Source: Saprospirales bacterium
GTDB taxonomy: Bacteria; Bacteroidota; Bacteroidia; Chitinophagales; Saprospiraceae
NCBI GenBank assembly: GCA_016703765.1
Contig: JADJBL010000002.1
Location: forward strand, 283,525-347,524
Direction of reading: 5' to 3'
DNA: 64,000 nt
Shown here: positions 10,701 to 21,432 of the stretch, one piece after another
Layout of the letters: every line of letters starts with the position of its first letter
How positions within the stretch are numbered: position 1 is the stretch's first letter
Made by a program: the position numbers and the translations under genes
Notes under the pieces: model-generated
The model's input: the letters and a program-made list of their open reading frames with translations, nothing else
Database searches by the model: none
Told to the model about the DNA's origin: nothing

Positions 10701-13416
10701 TCTGGACGTGGGAACGTTTTGGGTGACGGTCACCGACATCGTCGGCTGCGCCGATTCGATCTTCGTAGATGTCACGGCGCCCAACCCCATGGTCGTGAGC
10801 ATTTTCAACGATTCTACTACCTGCTTTAACATAGCCGACGGTTTTGGCGAGGTATTCGTCTCCGGCGGCTCTCCCGGATATACCTTTGCCTGGAGCGACG
10901 GTGGCCCTGCTACCCAGATCAGGACAAACCTTGCCCCCGGACTACAGTCCGTCACTATTACAGACGACAACGGTTGCTTCGAGATTATCGACTTCGAAGT
11001 GAACCAGCCGGCGGCGGTCGGCGCCAACCTGCTCTCCACCCTGGTGAATTGCTTCGGCGGATCCACCGGTACTGCCACCGCGATACCTTCCGGTGGAACG
11101 CCGGGTTATCAATATCTCTGGAGCAACGGCCAAATCACTCCGACCGCTACCGGTCTTCCCGCAGGAAGCGCCGGCGTGACCATCACTGATGACAAGGGCT
11201 GTGCAAGCTCTTTCACCATCGTGGTAAGCCAGCCGCCCCTGCTCGACATCACGAGCCTGACCTCTACCCCCGCGCTTTGCTTTGGGGGCAGCACGGGAAC
11301 GGCTACCGTCACTGCCACGGGCGGCACAGGAACTTATTCCTACCAATGGAGCAATAACCAGGCGACGCCTACCGCCAGCGGACTACCCGCCGGGACGGTC
11401 AGCGTGACGGTTACCGATATCAACGGTTGTACCGACACCCAATCTACCGGGGTAGGACAGCCTACCCAGCTCAGTACCTCGATCGGCGGTACCAACCTGT
11501 CCTGCAGCGGCAACCCCGACGGGACGGCTACCGTGACCCCCTCCGGCGGTACCTTCCCCTATTTCTACATCTGGACCAACGGCCAGCAGACCCAAACGGC
11601 GACCAACCTTCCGGTAGGCGTTTCGGGGGTTACCGTTACGGATAACAACGGCTGTACGACTACCAACACGGTCAGCCTTACGGCGCCGATCGATCTGAGC
11701 CTCGGCCTCAGCGGCGACAACGTCGATTGCAATGGAGGCCAGGACGGCAGCGTTACGGTTTCCGTGGTGACGGGTACAGGGCCCTACGATTATATCTGGA
11801 GCAATGGGGAGGCCACCCCGACGATCAGTGGATTGATACCGGGAATTTACTCCGTGACTGTTACGGACGCAAGCGGCTGTGAAGAGATCGCTTCGCTGCA
11901 AATCACCCAGCCCCAGGCCCTGAGCGCCGATCTCGGCCAAACCGACGCGCTTTGCAACAACGGGGCTACCGGAAGCGCCAGCGTGACCGGTATTTTCTAC
12001 GGACCTACCCCGGCCGACCCGGACGATTTTACCTATCAGTGGAATACCTTCCCGCTGCAAAGCACCGTATCCGCCACAGGGCTTACCGGCGGTCAAACCT
12101 ATACCGTGACCATTACCGACCAGGCCGGATGCACGCTGGTGGAATCTATTACTATTGGCAACCCGCCGGCCATCGATATCTTCATCGAATCCATCCTCGA
12201 CGCCTCCTGCTTCGGGGGTAAGGACGGGGTTGCTACGGCAAGCGCCAGTGGCGGTTCTCCTCCGTATACCTTTGTCTGGGGCCCCAATTCGGGCAGCCAG
12301 GTCGGACCGGAAGCCAGCGGACTGGTGGCCGGGACCTACGGGGTGATCGTCACCGACGACAACGGGTGCAGCAACTCGACCACGGCTGTGGTCGGTCAGC
12401 CCAGCCAGTTGAAGCTCAGCTTCGCCGTCGACCCGGTTGATTGCTACGGAGAAGATTCTGGAGCCGCTACGGCCATTCCGGGAGGCGGAACCGCCCCCTA
12501 CGTCGTCACCTGGTCGACCGGCCAGAGCGGATTCCTGGTCGACGCACTCTCGACGGGCACTTATCTGGCAACGCTGACCGATGCAAACGGTTGCGATATG
12601 GAAAGCGAAGTCTTCGTGCCTCAGCCCGCCTCGCCCATCGTGGCCAACTTCACGGAGCGGGATGTGAGCTGTTTCGGCGGCGCGGACGGGTCGGTGACCT
12701 TCGAAACCTCAGGAGGTACGCCGCTCTATTCCTATAGTATCGACGGGATCAATTACTACGGATCACCGCAGATATTCGGCTTGCTGCCCGGTACCTATAA
12801 CGTATTCATTCGGGATGCCAACGGCTGCGGGTACATCTCCGATGATGTCGAGATCGGCGAGCCCGATCCCCTGGTAGTCGACCTGGGGCCGGACATCGAG
12901 ATCGTCGCCGGTCAAACCCTACAACTAAGTTCCACGGTGCTCAATGCCACGGGCGCCCTGACCTATATCTGGGACCCCATTTCTCCCGACTCGCTTACTT
13001 GCTACGATTGCCCGGTAACGGAATCCCTCGACCCCGTTTTCTACGCTGCGTCCTTCCGCCTGACCGTGGTCGACGAAAACGGCTGCGAAGGGGAGGATAT
13101 CATTCGCGTGCTGGTTGACAAGGAAAACCCGGTGATGGTGCCTACCGGCTTCTCGCCCAACGGAGACGGTCAAAACGACCGTTTGATGGTGCACGGAAAA
13201 CCCGGGACCCGGGTGTTCCTCTTCCAGGTTTTCGACCGCTGGGGAGAACTGGTCTTCGATGCCCGGAACTTCAATGTCAACGATCCCAATACCGGCTGGG
13301 ATGGGGTTTTCAAAGGACAATTGATGAACGGAGGAGCCTTTATCTGGTATATCGAAGTGATCTTCGACGACGGGACACAGGCGGCTTACAAGGGTACAAG
13401 CACCCTGGTGAGATAA
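7733..13416 (+). CDS. Giant choice-of-anchor-L / SprB-repeat adhesin (one frameshift)
   Basis: Secreted surface protein of about 1,890 residues, probably type IX secretion cargo. Order of parts: signal peptide (1-26); choice-of-anchor-L domain (about 36-280, with YVFGSEEYPEYACTSFNDVF and a C-terminal VFLEAKSF); Calx-beta-like domain (about 286-386); P-like jelly-roll domain (bases 9000-9430); fibronectin-like stretch (9610-9840); thirteen SprB repeats (9890-12820); gliding-motility C-terminal domain (13130-13416, FSPNGDGQNDRL ... VFDRWGELVF, ending in TLVR). The frame changes by -1 at about 8975-8990, in a C-rich run (CTGCCGCCCCGCC). The residues on both sides fit one family architecture, so I read it as one gene with a base lost. 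A long hairpin terminator follows. Confidence 0.88.
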
Positions 13417-13434
13417 AGCCGAAGAAAAATCCTG

Positions 13435-13475
13435 AAAAGCAATTGCCACCGCCGCAGGCGGTGGCAATTGCTTTT
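13435..13475 (+). terminator. Perfect 19-bp hairpin terminator
   Basis: The arms 13435-13453 and 13457-13475 are perfectly complementary around the three-base loop GCA, and the right arm ends in TTTT. It lies 18 bases after the adhesin stop codon and terminates that gene. Confidence 0.8.
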
Positions 13476-13517
13476 GAAAATTATTTTAAAAAAAAGTAAT
13501 TGTTTTCATAAACATTG

Positions 13518-13548
13518 TTGCGCCATTAAATGTATATACATATATTTG
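13518..13548 (+). promoter_or_regulatory. Promoter of the marR-like gene, possibly leaderless
   Basis: TTG (13518-13520), 20 bases, then TATATTTG (13541-13548) match the Bacteroidota -33/-7 pattern. Only TGCC separates the -7 box from the ATG at 13553, so transcription would begin at or next to the start codon. Confidence 0.6.
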
Positions 13549-13552
13549 TGCC

Positions 13553-14005
13553 ATGAAACTGGAAGACGAGATCCACCAAAAAACCTTTAAGGACGTTTTC
13601 ATGAAAGCCCAGATCAACGTGATGTTCACGGCGGCCTGGCTGGATCAGCGCACGAGCGGCGCTTTGAAAAAGTTCAGGATCTCCTGGCAACAGTTTAATA
13701 TTCTCCGCATCCTAAAGGGGATGCATCCGGAGCCCGCCACGGTAAAACTGCTCACCGAGCGGATGATTGACAAGATGTCCAACGCCTCCAGGCTGGTTGA
13801 AAAACTCAAGAAAAAAGGCTTGGTGTACCGCCTCGAATGCCCGGAAGACCGGAGAAAGGTCAATGTCGGTATCACCGAAGCCGGTTTGGAACTGGTCGAG
13901 CAGGCTTCCAGTTCGGTCGACAGCCACATGTCGGGTTGCCTCAAGGCGATCTCCGAAGGCGAAGCGGCAATATTGAACGACTTGTTGGACAAAATGAGGG
14001 GTTGA
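13553..14005 (+). CDS. MarR-family transcriptional regulator
   Basis: A 150-residue winged-helix DNA-binding protein. The stretch ISWQQFNILRILKGMHPEPATVKLLTERM followed by DKMSNASRLVEKLKKKGLVYR and the wing CPEDRRKVNVGIT is the standard MarR helix-turn-helix plus wing, and C-terminal helices would provide dimerisation. The YceI-family gene lies 74 bases downstream on the same strand, a common pairing in this phylum. It may regulate that gene, but no operator palindrome is obvious. The effector cannot be told from sequence. Confidence 0.88.
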   Translation: MKLEDEIHQKTFKDVFMKAQINVMFTAAWLDQRTSGALKKFRISWQQFNILRILKGMHPEPATVKLLTERMIDKMSNASRLVEKLKKKGLVYRLECPEDRRKVNVGITEAGLELVEQASSSVDSHMSGCLKAISEGEAAILNDLLDKMRG

Positions 14006-14079
14006 ATTTTTTTTGCACCTATTATTGTATAGACACTTAATGTTTAAACTTTAAATCACTAATTTTAAAAGCTGGTATT

Positions 14080-14682
14080 ATGAACAATTCATTTTTTCGC
14101 ACGCTGATCTTTGCACTTTTGATGGTTCCCGCCGTATCGATGACCGCAGGAACCGGCCCGATTGAAACTTACAAGGTGAACCTCGCTTCCAGCAAATTTG
14201 CCTGGAGAGGGTATAAGGTGACCGGACAACACCACGGCGTAATTTCCCTGACGAGCGGATCGCTCCAGTTTCAGGACGGCAAATTGACGGGTGGCCAGTT
14301 TGTGGCAGACATGACCACGATCGATGTGCTCGACATGACCGGAGAATACGGGGACAAACTGGAGGGACACCTCAAGTCGGACGATTTCTTCGGCGCAGCC
14401 AACTATCCGAACGCTACCCTGACCTTCACCAAGGTGACCTTCCTCGGCGACAATGAATACGACATCAGCGCCGATCTGAAGATCAAGGGCAATACGGGTA
14501 AACTCCAGTTCAAAGCCACGGTGATCCAGGCCGGTAACCAAATCCTGGCCGATGCAGCCGTGAAAATTGACCGCTCGAAGTACGATGTGCGCTACGGTTC
14601 CAGCACCTTTTTCGGGGACATGGGCGACAAGGCCATCTACGACGAATTTGACCTGACCATCAGCCTGGTGGCCGGTAAATAA
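14080..14682 (+). CDS. YceI-family periplasmic lipid-binding protein
   Basis: A 200-residue exported protein with a signal peptide ending near residue 23. The mature domain is the YceI lipocalin-like barrel: YKVNLASSKFAWRGYK at the start, LTGGQFVADMTTIDV, then LEGHLKSDDFFGAANYPNATLTF, the family's signature segment. YceI proteins bind isoprenoid or other amphiphilic molecules. The ligand here is unknown. It follows the marR-like gene and ends in a strong terminator shared with the convergent ndh gene. Confidence 0.92.
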   Translation: MNNSFFRTLIFALLMVPAVSMTAGTGPIETYKVNLASSKFAWRGYKVTGQHHGVISLTSGSLQFQDGKLTGGQFVADMTTIDVLDMTGEYGDKLEGHLKSDDFFGAANYPNATLTFTKVTFLGDNEYDISADLKIKGNTGKLQFKATVIQAGNQILADAAVKIDRSKYDVRYGSSTFFGDMGDKAIYDEFDLTISLVAGK

Positions 14683-14705
14683 GCGATAGACAACTGTTTT
14701 TCTTT

Positions 14706-14744
14706 AAAGGCAGCCCGACTTCCAAGCCGGGCTGCCTTTTTTTT
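14706..14744. terminator. Bidirectional terminator between yceI-like gene and ndh
   Basis: Arms AAAGGCAGCCCG (14706-14717) and CGGGCTGCCTTT (14728-14739) pair perfectly and are followed by a run of T. The genes converge on it, and the A/T flanks would serve both directions. Confidence 0.85.
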
Positions 14745-14745
14745 G

Positions 14746-16077
14746 TTAGCCCTGATGGATCGGGTTGTGCCTCGGGCTCCTGGGCCGGATGATCAGGCGC
14801 AGGGATTGGTCGTAGGTCATGTAATTCCAGACCCAGTTGATAAAGACAAAAACCCGGTTTTTAAATCCGATGAGCTGGAACAGATGCACCAGCAGCCAGA
14901 TGAGCCAGGCAAAGAAGCCCTGCGTTTTGTAATGGGGAAGGTCCACCACGGCACGGTTGCGGCCGATGGTCGCCATAGAACCCAAATCCTTGTATTGGAA
15001 AGGCTTCCAGCCGGAGACGGAGAGCGAACGCAGCATATTGGCGGCCAGATTCCGGCCCTGTTGAATAGCCGGCTGGGCCACCTGGGGATGGCCTTTCGGA
15101 TAAGCTTCGTCCTCCATATAGGCGATATCACCGATCGCAAAGACGTTATCCAAACCCTGCACCCGCGAGTACCGATCCACCCGGATGCGGTTGCCCCGGA
15201 GGATGGCGGCTTCGGGCAGCCCGGGCACCTTGTTGCCGATGATACCGGCCGCCCAGATGACCTTTTTGGAGCGTATCCGCGTCCCGTCGTTCAGTTCCAC
15301 CCATTCCCCGTCGTAGTCGGTGACCATGGCGTCCAATTTGACCTGTACATCCATTTTCCGAAGAAATTCCAGGGCCGCCTGGGAAGACTCCTCCGACATG
15401 CCGTTCAGGAGCCGGGGGCTTCCTTCGGCCAGTAAGATCTGCATTTTGCCGGCGTCCAGTTCCGGGTAATCCTTCGGAAGGATGAATTTCCTCATTTCGG
15501 CCAGCGCTCCCGAAATTTCCACCCCCGTCGGTCCGCCGCCGACCACCACGATATCGATCAGGCTCTGCCTGTCCTCCGTGGTTTTTGCAGAAAGTGCTTT
15601 TTCGAAATCGTTGAGCACGGAATTCCGGAGGTAAAGCGCCTCGGAAATGGATTTCATCGGGATGGCTTTCTGCGCAATGTGCTCATTCCCAAAAAAATTA
15701 GTCTCGGCCCCAACTGCTATTACCAGGAAATCGTATTGTATAGACCCGATGGGAGTATGTACCTGTCGGGTTGCCGTATCAACCGCTTCCACGGTCGTCA
15801 TCCGGAAGTGCACGTTTTTCTTTTTCTGAAACATCTTCCGGAGCGGAAACACAATAGAGCTGGGCTCGAGGCCCGACATCGCCACCTGGTAGAAAAGGGG
15901 TTGAAACTGGTGGTAATTGTTCTTATCAATCAACACGACCTGAAAAGGCCCTTTCGACAGACGTTTGGTCAATTCCAGCCCCGCGAATCCTGCGCCGACC
16001 ACTACGATACGCGGAAGAGCCGATTCGGGGATCTGAATCTGCAAGGCTGCTTCCGCTGCAAATAAACTGCTTTCCAT
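14746..16077 (-). CDS. ndh: NAD(P)/FAD-dependent oxidoreductase, type II NADH dehydrogenase family
   Basis: Membrane-associated flavoprotein expected to pass electrons from NADH to quinone without pumping protons. Seen: an FAD-binding motif VVVGAGFAGLE near residue 26, a second nucleotide-binding motif VVVGGGPTGVE near residue 180, the C-terminal FAD contact VFAIGDIAY, and a hydrophobic C-terminal tail (FFAWLIWLLVHLFQLIGF) of the kind that docks NDH-2 on the membrane. The start at 16077 is preferred over an upstream in-frame ATG at 16212 because the extra 45 residues overlap the protease gene and are unlike the family. The protein is then 443 residues. It sits 2 bases after the subtilase stop. 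Confidence 0.92.
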   Translation of the reverse strand: MESSLFAAEAALQIQIPESALPRIVVVGAGFAGLELTKRLSKGPFQVVLIDKNNYHQFQPLFYQVAMSGLEPSSIVFPLRKMFQKKKNVHFRMTTVEAVDTATRQVHTPIGSIQYDFLVIAVGAETNFFGNEHIAQKAIPMKSISEALYLRNSVLNDFEKALSAKTTEDRQSLIDIVVVGGGPTGVEISGALAEMRKFILPKDYPELDAGKMQILLAEGSPRLLNGMSEESSQAALEFLRKMDVQVKLDAMVTDYDGEWVELNDGTRIRSKKVIWAAGIIGNKVPGLPEAAILRGNRIRVDRYSRVQGLDNVFAIGDIAYMEDEAYPKGHPQVAQPAIQQGRNLAANMLRSLSVSGWKPFQYKDLGSMATIGRNRAVVDLPHYKTQGFFAWLIWLLVHLFQLIGFKNRVFVFINWVWNYMTYDQSLRLIIRPRSPRHNPIHQG

Positions 16078-16079
16078 TT

Positions 16080-19000
16080 TTATTGAACTACAATTTTCAG
16101 TGTCTGTATTTCGCCGGCCGTTCGGATCACCAACTCGTACATGCCCTTTGGAAGATGGCTCAGGTCGGCGGAGTAAGTACCCCAGCTCTGCTGTCCGGAG
16201 GGGAATGTCCAAACTTCGCGGCCTCCCGCATCGAGGATCCGAAGCTCCGGCGATCGGCCCTCGTATCCTTTCAGGATGATGTCAAACTGCCCTTTGTTCG
16301 GGTTTGGAGAAATGACCACGGAAGTCCCGTCGCTCAGGTCCTCCGTCCCGGTAAACTGGACCACCACATCTTTGCTGAGCTCCACGCTTCCGCAATCGTT
16401 GGTCACTGTCAGGGTCACCGTGAAGGTCCCAGGGCTTTCGTAAGTATGCACGGGGTTCTGCTCTGTGCTGAATGCGTCATCCCCAAAGTTCCAGGAATAA
16501 GACAATCCATAAATCGAATTGTTTGTAAAAGTGACTTCTCCATTCATGCTGGTAAACTGAAAATCGACAATCGGCAACGGCTTGACAGCGATAAGCTGGT
16601 AGGCCGAGTCGTAAAAACTACCGTCGTAAACCAGGAGAGATGCGATTTGGAAGCCTTGTTCGAGGTAGTAAACCGTGTGGGGCCCGGGTCCGATAGCGCT
16701 TGGAGGCTCGGACCCCGTGCCGAAATCCCATAAGAAGGAAAGCCCTTCGCCCGTTGCATCTTCTTCAAACACGACCGTTTCCCCCTGGCATATTAGATCC
16801 TCTGAAACCAGGATACCCGCCTGGGGCAGGACGATGTGCTCCACATTCACATTGTCGATGTACAGGCTGTTGCCGTACCCGGTGATATTGATAAAATGGA
16901 TGACCAGCGATTCGCCGGCAAAATCCGCGAGGTCCACGATCTCCTTTCTCCAGTCGCTGGAATCCTGGGGCTCGAAGGGAAAGGTTTGAGGAGGAACCGT
17001 CGCCAAAATGTCTTTTTCCTTGTAATAAACGGTCCCCGCAAAAGTGCTGCCGCAATCGGTATACACGTCGATGCGCAGGGCCTCCCAATATTGAACCAGG
17101 TCCCAGACCGCGTAGGACAAATCGAAGGTGAGCTTGATGTCCGGGCCGGCCCCGCTCAGGTCGTAGGGGAAGGTGATCAGGACGTCCTCGGCGCCCGAGT
17201 TGTTGTAGTAGTAATTATCGACCCACATGGCCGTGGTCGGCAATCCGTCTGCCCCGAGTACTTCCTTGGCTTCAAACGTATAATCTCCGTCGTCATTCAG
17301 GATATGCCAATAGTCGGGTGGGATATTCCCTTCGAAGGTCTCCGCGATACCGCCGGACACGCCAGGGCCCGGGTAGATGACCACCGAAGTTTGCTGCGAC
17401 AGGGTATCGTTGAACCCCGCCTCATCTGTGCCGTCGGGAATGTGGACCCAGACCCGGAAATCAAAAAGCCCTGGGCCTTGTAATTCGAGCGGGATGGATA
17501 AATCGAACGTAACGGTATCCCCGACCGGAATGATCCCGGTCACGGATTCGGTTACAACAGGCTCATTTCCAAGCTGAAAAGAGATCTCCGGGTCGGCCTG
17601 ATCGGTCGATCCGTTGTTCCAGACATCGACGGATACCAGGGTTTCCAAAGCGTCGCAACTCGTGAATCCCGCCCCTGGGTTATTGATTCTCGCGATGGCC
17701 AGGTCGTTTTGCAGGGTACAATTGAACAGGCCTTCGCTCCAGGGGATAGCCACGGCGCGCCTTCCGCGCAATCCCCCCTCGCCGGTGGCGCGCACGGAAA
17801 ACCAATGATCGAGCGTCGGATTGCCGTTGATAGCGGGCACGTCGTAAAACAAGTCTGCTGTCGTGCCGACCGAGTCCATATATAGGTCGCCGAGCAGGAA
17901 GACGTCATAGGTTTGGGCCCCCGGAACCGAATCCCACTCCAGGCGGATGAACCCGGGGCATGCCTGCCCGATCTGGAGATTGGCCGGAACCCCTACGATA
18001 GAAAAAGGGAATCTCGTTCTGCCCGCTGATCCCATTCCGACTCACCCGCACAAAGGCCTTTCCCGTGACTTGATCCGGGACGGTCCATTGCAGGAGCCGG
18101 GCATTGCCCGCCAGGGTAGCGGCGGAAGTCCAGGTGCTGCCGTTGTCGATGGAGTATTCGACCAAAAAACTATCCTGCACGCCATGGGCGTCCCAGTGGA
18201 TGATTTCCACTTCTCCCGGCGCGAAACCCTCTCCGCCGTAGGGGTGGGTCAGGGTGATTTCGTCGTAATAAAAATCGTAGGTGACCCAGTATTTCTGGGG
18301 GCCAAAGGGGATCTCCGTTCCGCTAATGAACAGGGATAAGGGCCCCGGCCCCGGATTGGATATTCGGATCTGTTCGACGTTGTTGAGCGAATCCCTGCCC
18401 GGAAAGGCCGGCAGGTCCAGCATGGCGGGGGAGGGGCTGGGATTGAGTATCAGAGGTCTGAAAGGGGGCCCGGCGGGGTTTTCGATTTCCATGTCCAGAT
18501 CGTTTACCAGGGCTTTGAGTGCAAACTCCGAGCCTTCCGGATCGCTCCAGCACACCATGATTCTGGCCTGGAGCACGCCGGCCGGTACGTCGATGAGGTG
18601 CTGGGTTAGCCCATCCTGTTCGATTTCCCCTTCGAAAAATCTCTTTTCTTCGATGCTCAGGGCGGCGCGGTAGGCGTTTACGTGGCCCCATCCAAACTTG
18701 AAGTCGGGTCCCTCGTTGCCCAGGTCGTTGGCCGTATTTAGCATGACGGCTTTCAAGAGCGCCGCTTCGGCGATTTGACCGGCGTTGCTTTCGCTGTATG
18801 CCTGGTGGAGCTGCGCGGCGATCCCCGCGATGGCCGGCGCGGAATAGGAAGTGCCGTCGCTGATCGAGTAGGTATTGCCCGGCAGGGCGAGCATCACATC
18901 CTCGCCGAATCCGGCGATATCGGGCTTCAGGCGGCCGTCGGTGGCGGGCCCTCTGCTGCTGAAATTGGACAATAGCCCTTCCGAGGTCAGAGCGGCCACG

Positions 19001-20169
19001 GCCATGGAGTTTTTCGATTGTTTATGCCCTCCGGTAATATTTCCCCATCCGCTTCCGGCGCCGTAGCCGCAGTTTTGTGCGCCTGCGTTGCCGGCGGAGA
19101 AGACGTGCAGAAAGGTAGGGTGTGCGTACAATTGCTGATCGACAGTTTGGGAGGTCACGGAGTAGCCCTCGTTGCATCCCTGCGAATAGGAGGTATTGGT
19201 CACCAGCACCCCGCTGTTGAGGTGCAGCGACAGGGTGCTGTCCAGAAAATCGGGCACGTAATTCAGGGTATGGATGATCGAACCGGCGGCCATCCCCTTG
19301 GCTTTCGGGTCCAGGTTGCCGGCGCCGCCCACCACGGAAGAGACCTGGTCTCCATGGGTTCCCGAATCGCTGTTCACATCCTCCTGGTCGAGCCGGTTGT
19401 GGAAGTCGATATGCGCCCCGACGAACCCATCGTCGCGAACCAGCGCATGGACTCCTTCTCCGGTATAGTGCCTGCCGGATGGAAATTCTGTGTCGATGGC
19501 GTTGGTCCTATGGAGGTTCCGGCCTTTGAAATCCTCCGGTTCGCCGGGCTCGGGGGCCAGTTCGAGGTAGGCCACAAAGGGCAGCCGGGCGATTTCCGCC
19601 ACTTTTTCCGGATCGATCGCCGCGAGCAGAAAATTATTCCGGCCGTTGTGCCGGACGATCTCGATCCCGAAGGCGCTGCAATAGGCCAGGACCTCCTCCA
19701 CGGGGAGGGAGGAATAATATTTGAGGCTAAGTTCCAGCTTTCCGTGGCGCAGGGCCCAATCCGGATACGGCAATTCGAGGAGGTTTTGAGCCACTTTGAG
19801 GTGTTGGGGAATGGGAGCGAGGCTGCGAATTCCGGCATCGAGCAGTTGCCCGGCGCCGATCCCGGCCGGAAGGGAAGCTATGTATGCTTTGTGGGGAATA
19901 TAATCGAGCAGCAGGATACCATCTTCTGCGAGCCTTTGCCGTTGTCCGGCCGTCGGGATCTGCTCAAACCGGATCAGTCGGAAGAATTGATCGCCCACCC
20001 TTTCGGTTTCGGGGTCCACTTCCTTCATGTCGAAATCACCTGCATTTTCGGGCAGCAAAAGGACGCCGGAACGGAGGTACAGGAGATCGGAATGCTGGGC
20101 GGAAAGGCGGGGGAGTGCCAGCAGGAAAAACAGGCAGATGGCAAGCGAGGCGGTCGCAGTTTGTTTCAT
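16080..20169 (-). CDS. Secreted subtilisin-like (S8) serine protease with T9SS sorting domain (one frameshift)
   Basis: Exported protease of about 1,360 residues. Signal peptide 1-24; subtilase domain with D246 in VRDDG, H272 in THGDQVS, oxyanion asparagine N361 in SAGN and nucleophile S441 in GTSYSAP. The aspartate motif is unusual (VRDDG rather than the common DTG form). Downstream are a fibronectin-like segment, a choice-of-anchor-J/MAM-like domain (near 17350-16850), a PKD domain with SWNFGDD, and a type A sorting tail (VISPNPNKGQF ... GMYELVIRTAG). The frame breaks at an A5 run on the plus strand (18002-18006): one T too many on the coding strand turns ...IPFSIVGVPAN into a dead frame. 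Removing one base restores a single protein. Confidence 0.9.
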
Positions 20170-20193
20170 ACAGCTATCCGTTTTGATATATGA

Positions 20194-20850
20194 TCAAAGA
20201 TAAGCCCTCAGCCGGCGGCGGTGCAGACCGGGGCTGTATTTTTTCCGTATCATTTCCGTCAATTCGAAGTATTGGTCTTCATGGCTCCAGAAATCGCAAT
20301 CTCCCAGTTCGATCAATAAAATAGGGAGGTCGTCAGTGGAACGGAAATAGTCCTGGTAGGACTCCTGGATGGATTCGAGGTAGGAGGAGGGAATCTCCAG
20401 CTCATAGGTTCTGCCCCGGCGCTGGATATTTCGGATCAGGTGTTCGACCGGGCGGTGGAGGTACACCAGCAGGTCGGGTTTGGGGAAGGAGGCGTTGAGG
20501 ATATGGAACAAGCGCTGAAACAGCCGGTACTCTTCGGAGTTGAGGTTGTTTTGAGCGAACAGGAGGGTCTTGACAAAATAGTAGTCGGCCACCACGGTTT
20601 CCTGGAACAGGTCTTTCTGGATCAGGTGCTCCTGGAGCTGTTTGTGGCGTTCGGTCAGGAAGAAGAGCTCGACCGGGAAGGCGTATCGCTCCGGGTTGTC
20701 GTAGAAATAGGATAGGAAGGGGTTGTCGGCAAATTCCTCCAGCACGAGCCTGCAGGGATAATCGCGCTCGAGCATTTTGCACAGGGTGGTCTTGCCCGCG
20801 CCGATATTGCCTTCGATGGCAATAAACTGATGTGGGAATGCCTGCGCCAT
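20194..20850 (-). CDS. Deoxynucleoside kinase (deoxyadenosine/deoxyguanosine kinase type)
   Basis: Cytoplasmic salvage enzyme that phosphorylates deoxynucleosides with ATP. A 218-residue protein with the P-loop GNIGAGKTT at residues 14-22, EEFADNPFLSYFY in the substrate-binding region, and NIQRRGRTYE in the lid region. Length and motifs fit the dNK/dGK family. Substrate preference cannot be read from sequence. Only 3 bases separate it from the folK stop on the same strand, so the two are probably co-transcribed. This neighbourhood is common in Bacteroidota. Confidence 0.92.
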   Translation of the reverse strand: MAQAFPHQFIAIEGNIGAGKTTLCKMLERDYPCRLVLEEFADNPFLSYFYDNPERYAFPVELFFLTERHKQLQEHLIQKDLFQETVVADYYFVKTLLFAQNNLNSEEYRLFQRLFHILNASFPKPDLLVYLHRPVEHLIRNIQRRGRTYELEIPSSYLESIQESYQDYFRSTDDLPILLIELGDCDFWSHEDQYFELTEMIRKKYSPGLHRRRLRAYL

Positions 20851-20853
20851 CTG

Positions 20854-21357
20854 TCAGGATTTCTCTTCGAGCAATATGACCTCCAGGGGGTCTTCGCTGT
20901 TCCAATAAAGGTCTTCGACCGTTTCCCGGAGGATGGGATGCACCCAGTCTGCGGCGATATCCAGCAGGGGTACGAGCACAAAATTGCGCTGGTGCATTTC
21001 CGGGTGCGGGACCATCAGGTCCTCGGTCTGGATGATCAGGTCGCCAAACAGGATCAGGTCGATGTCGATGATGCGGGGCGCCCACTTTTTTTCGCGCTCC
21101 CGGCCCATCTCCCGCTCGATGGTGTGGATGTTGCGGAGCAGGTCTTCCGGGTTGGATTTGGTCTCCAGACGCAGGGCCATATTGAGAAAGTCGGGTTGAT
21201 CCGGATTTCCCCAGGGCTGGGTCTCGTAGATGCCCGATTTTTGAATAATCCGTCCCGCCCTTAGTTCCAGGCGCGCGCAGGCTTCTTTCAGGTCTTCCAT
21301 GCGATTGCCCACATTGGCGCCCAAATGCAGGATCGCCTGCTGGCGGGGATTGCTCAT
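20854..21357 (-). CDS. folK: 2-amino-4-hydroxy-6-hydroxymethyldihydropteridine pyrophosphokinase
   Basis: Folate-pathway enzyme transferring pyrophosphate from ATP to 6-hydroxymethyl-dihydropterin. A 167-residue protein with all hallmarks: LGANVGNRMEDL at the start, YETQPWG, DFLNMALRLET, then REREKKWAPRIIDIDLILFG (metal- and ATP-binding DxD) and PHPEMHQRNFVLVPL. It is the first gene of a two-gene unit with the deoxynucleoside kinase. A TAnnTTTG box (TACTTTTG on the minus strand, 21376-21383) lies 18 bases before the start. Confidence 0.96.
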   Translation of the reverse strand: MSNPRQQAILHLGANVGNRMEDLKEACARLELRAGRIIQKSGIYETQPWGNPDQPDFLNMALRLETKSNPEDLLRNIHTIEREMGREREKKWAPRIIDIDLILFGDLIIQTEDLMVPHPEMHQRNFVLVPLLDIAADWVHPILRETVEDLYWNSEDPLEVILLEEKS

Positions 21358-21375
21358 ACTTCTGGTTTATTTTGC

Positions 21376-21383
21376 CAAAAGTA
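21376..21383 (-). promoter_or_regulatory. -7 promoter box for folK
   Basis: Minus strand TACTTTTG matches TAnnTTTG and is 18 bases from the folK ATG. No convincing -33 element is seen. Confidence 0.4.
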
Positions 21384-21432
21384 ATTTATTTTTTGGAAGC
21401 CCGGCATCATATAGAGCGGGCAGCAACCCCGT

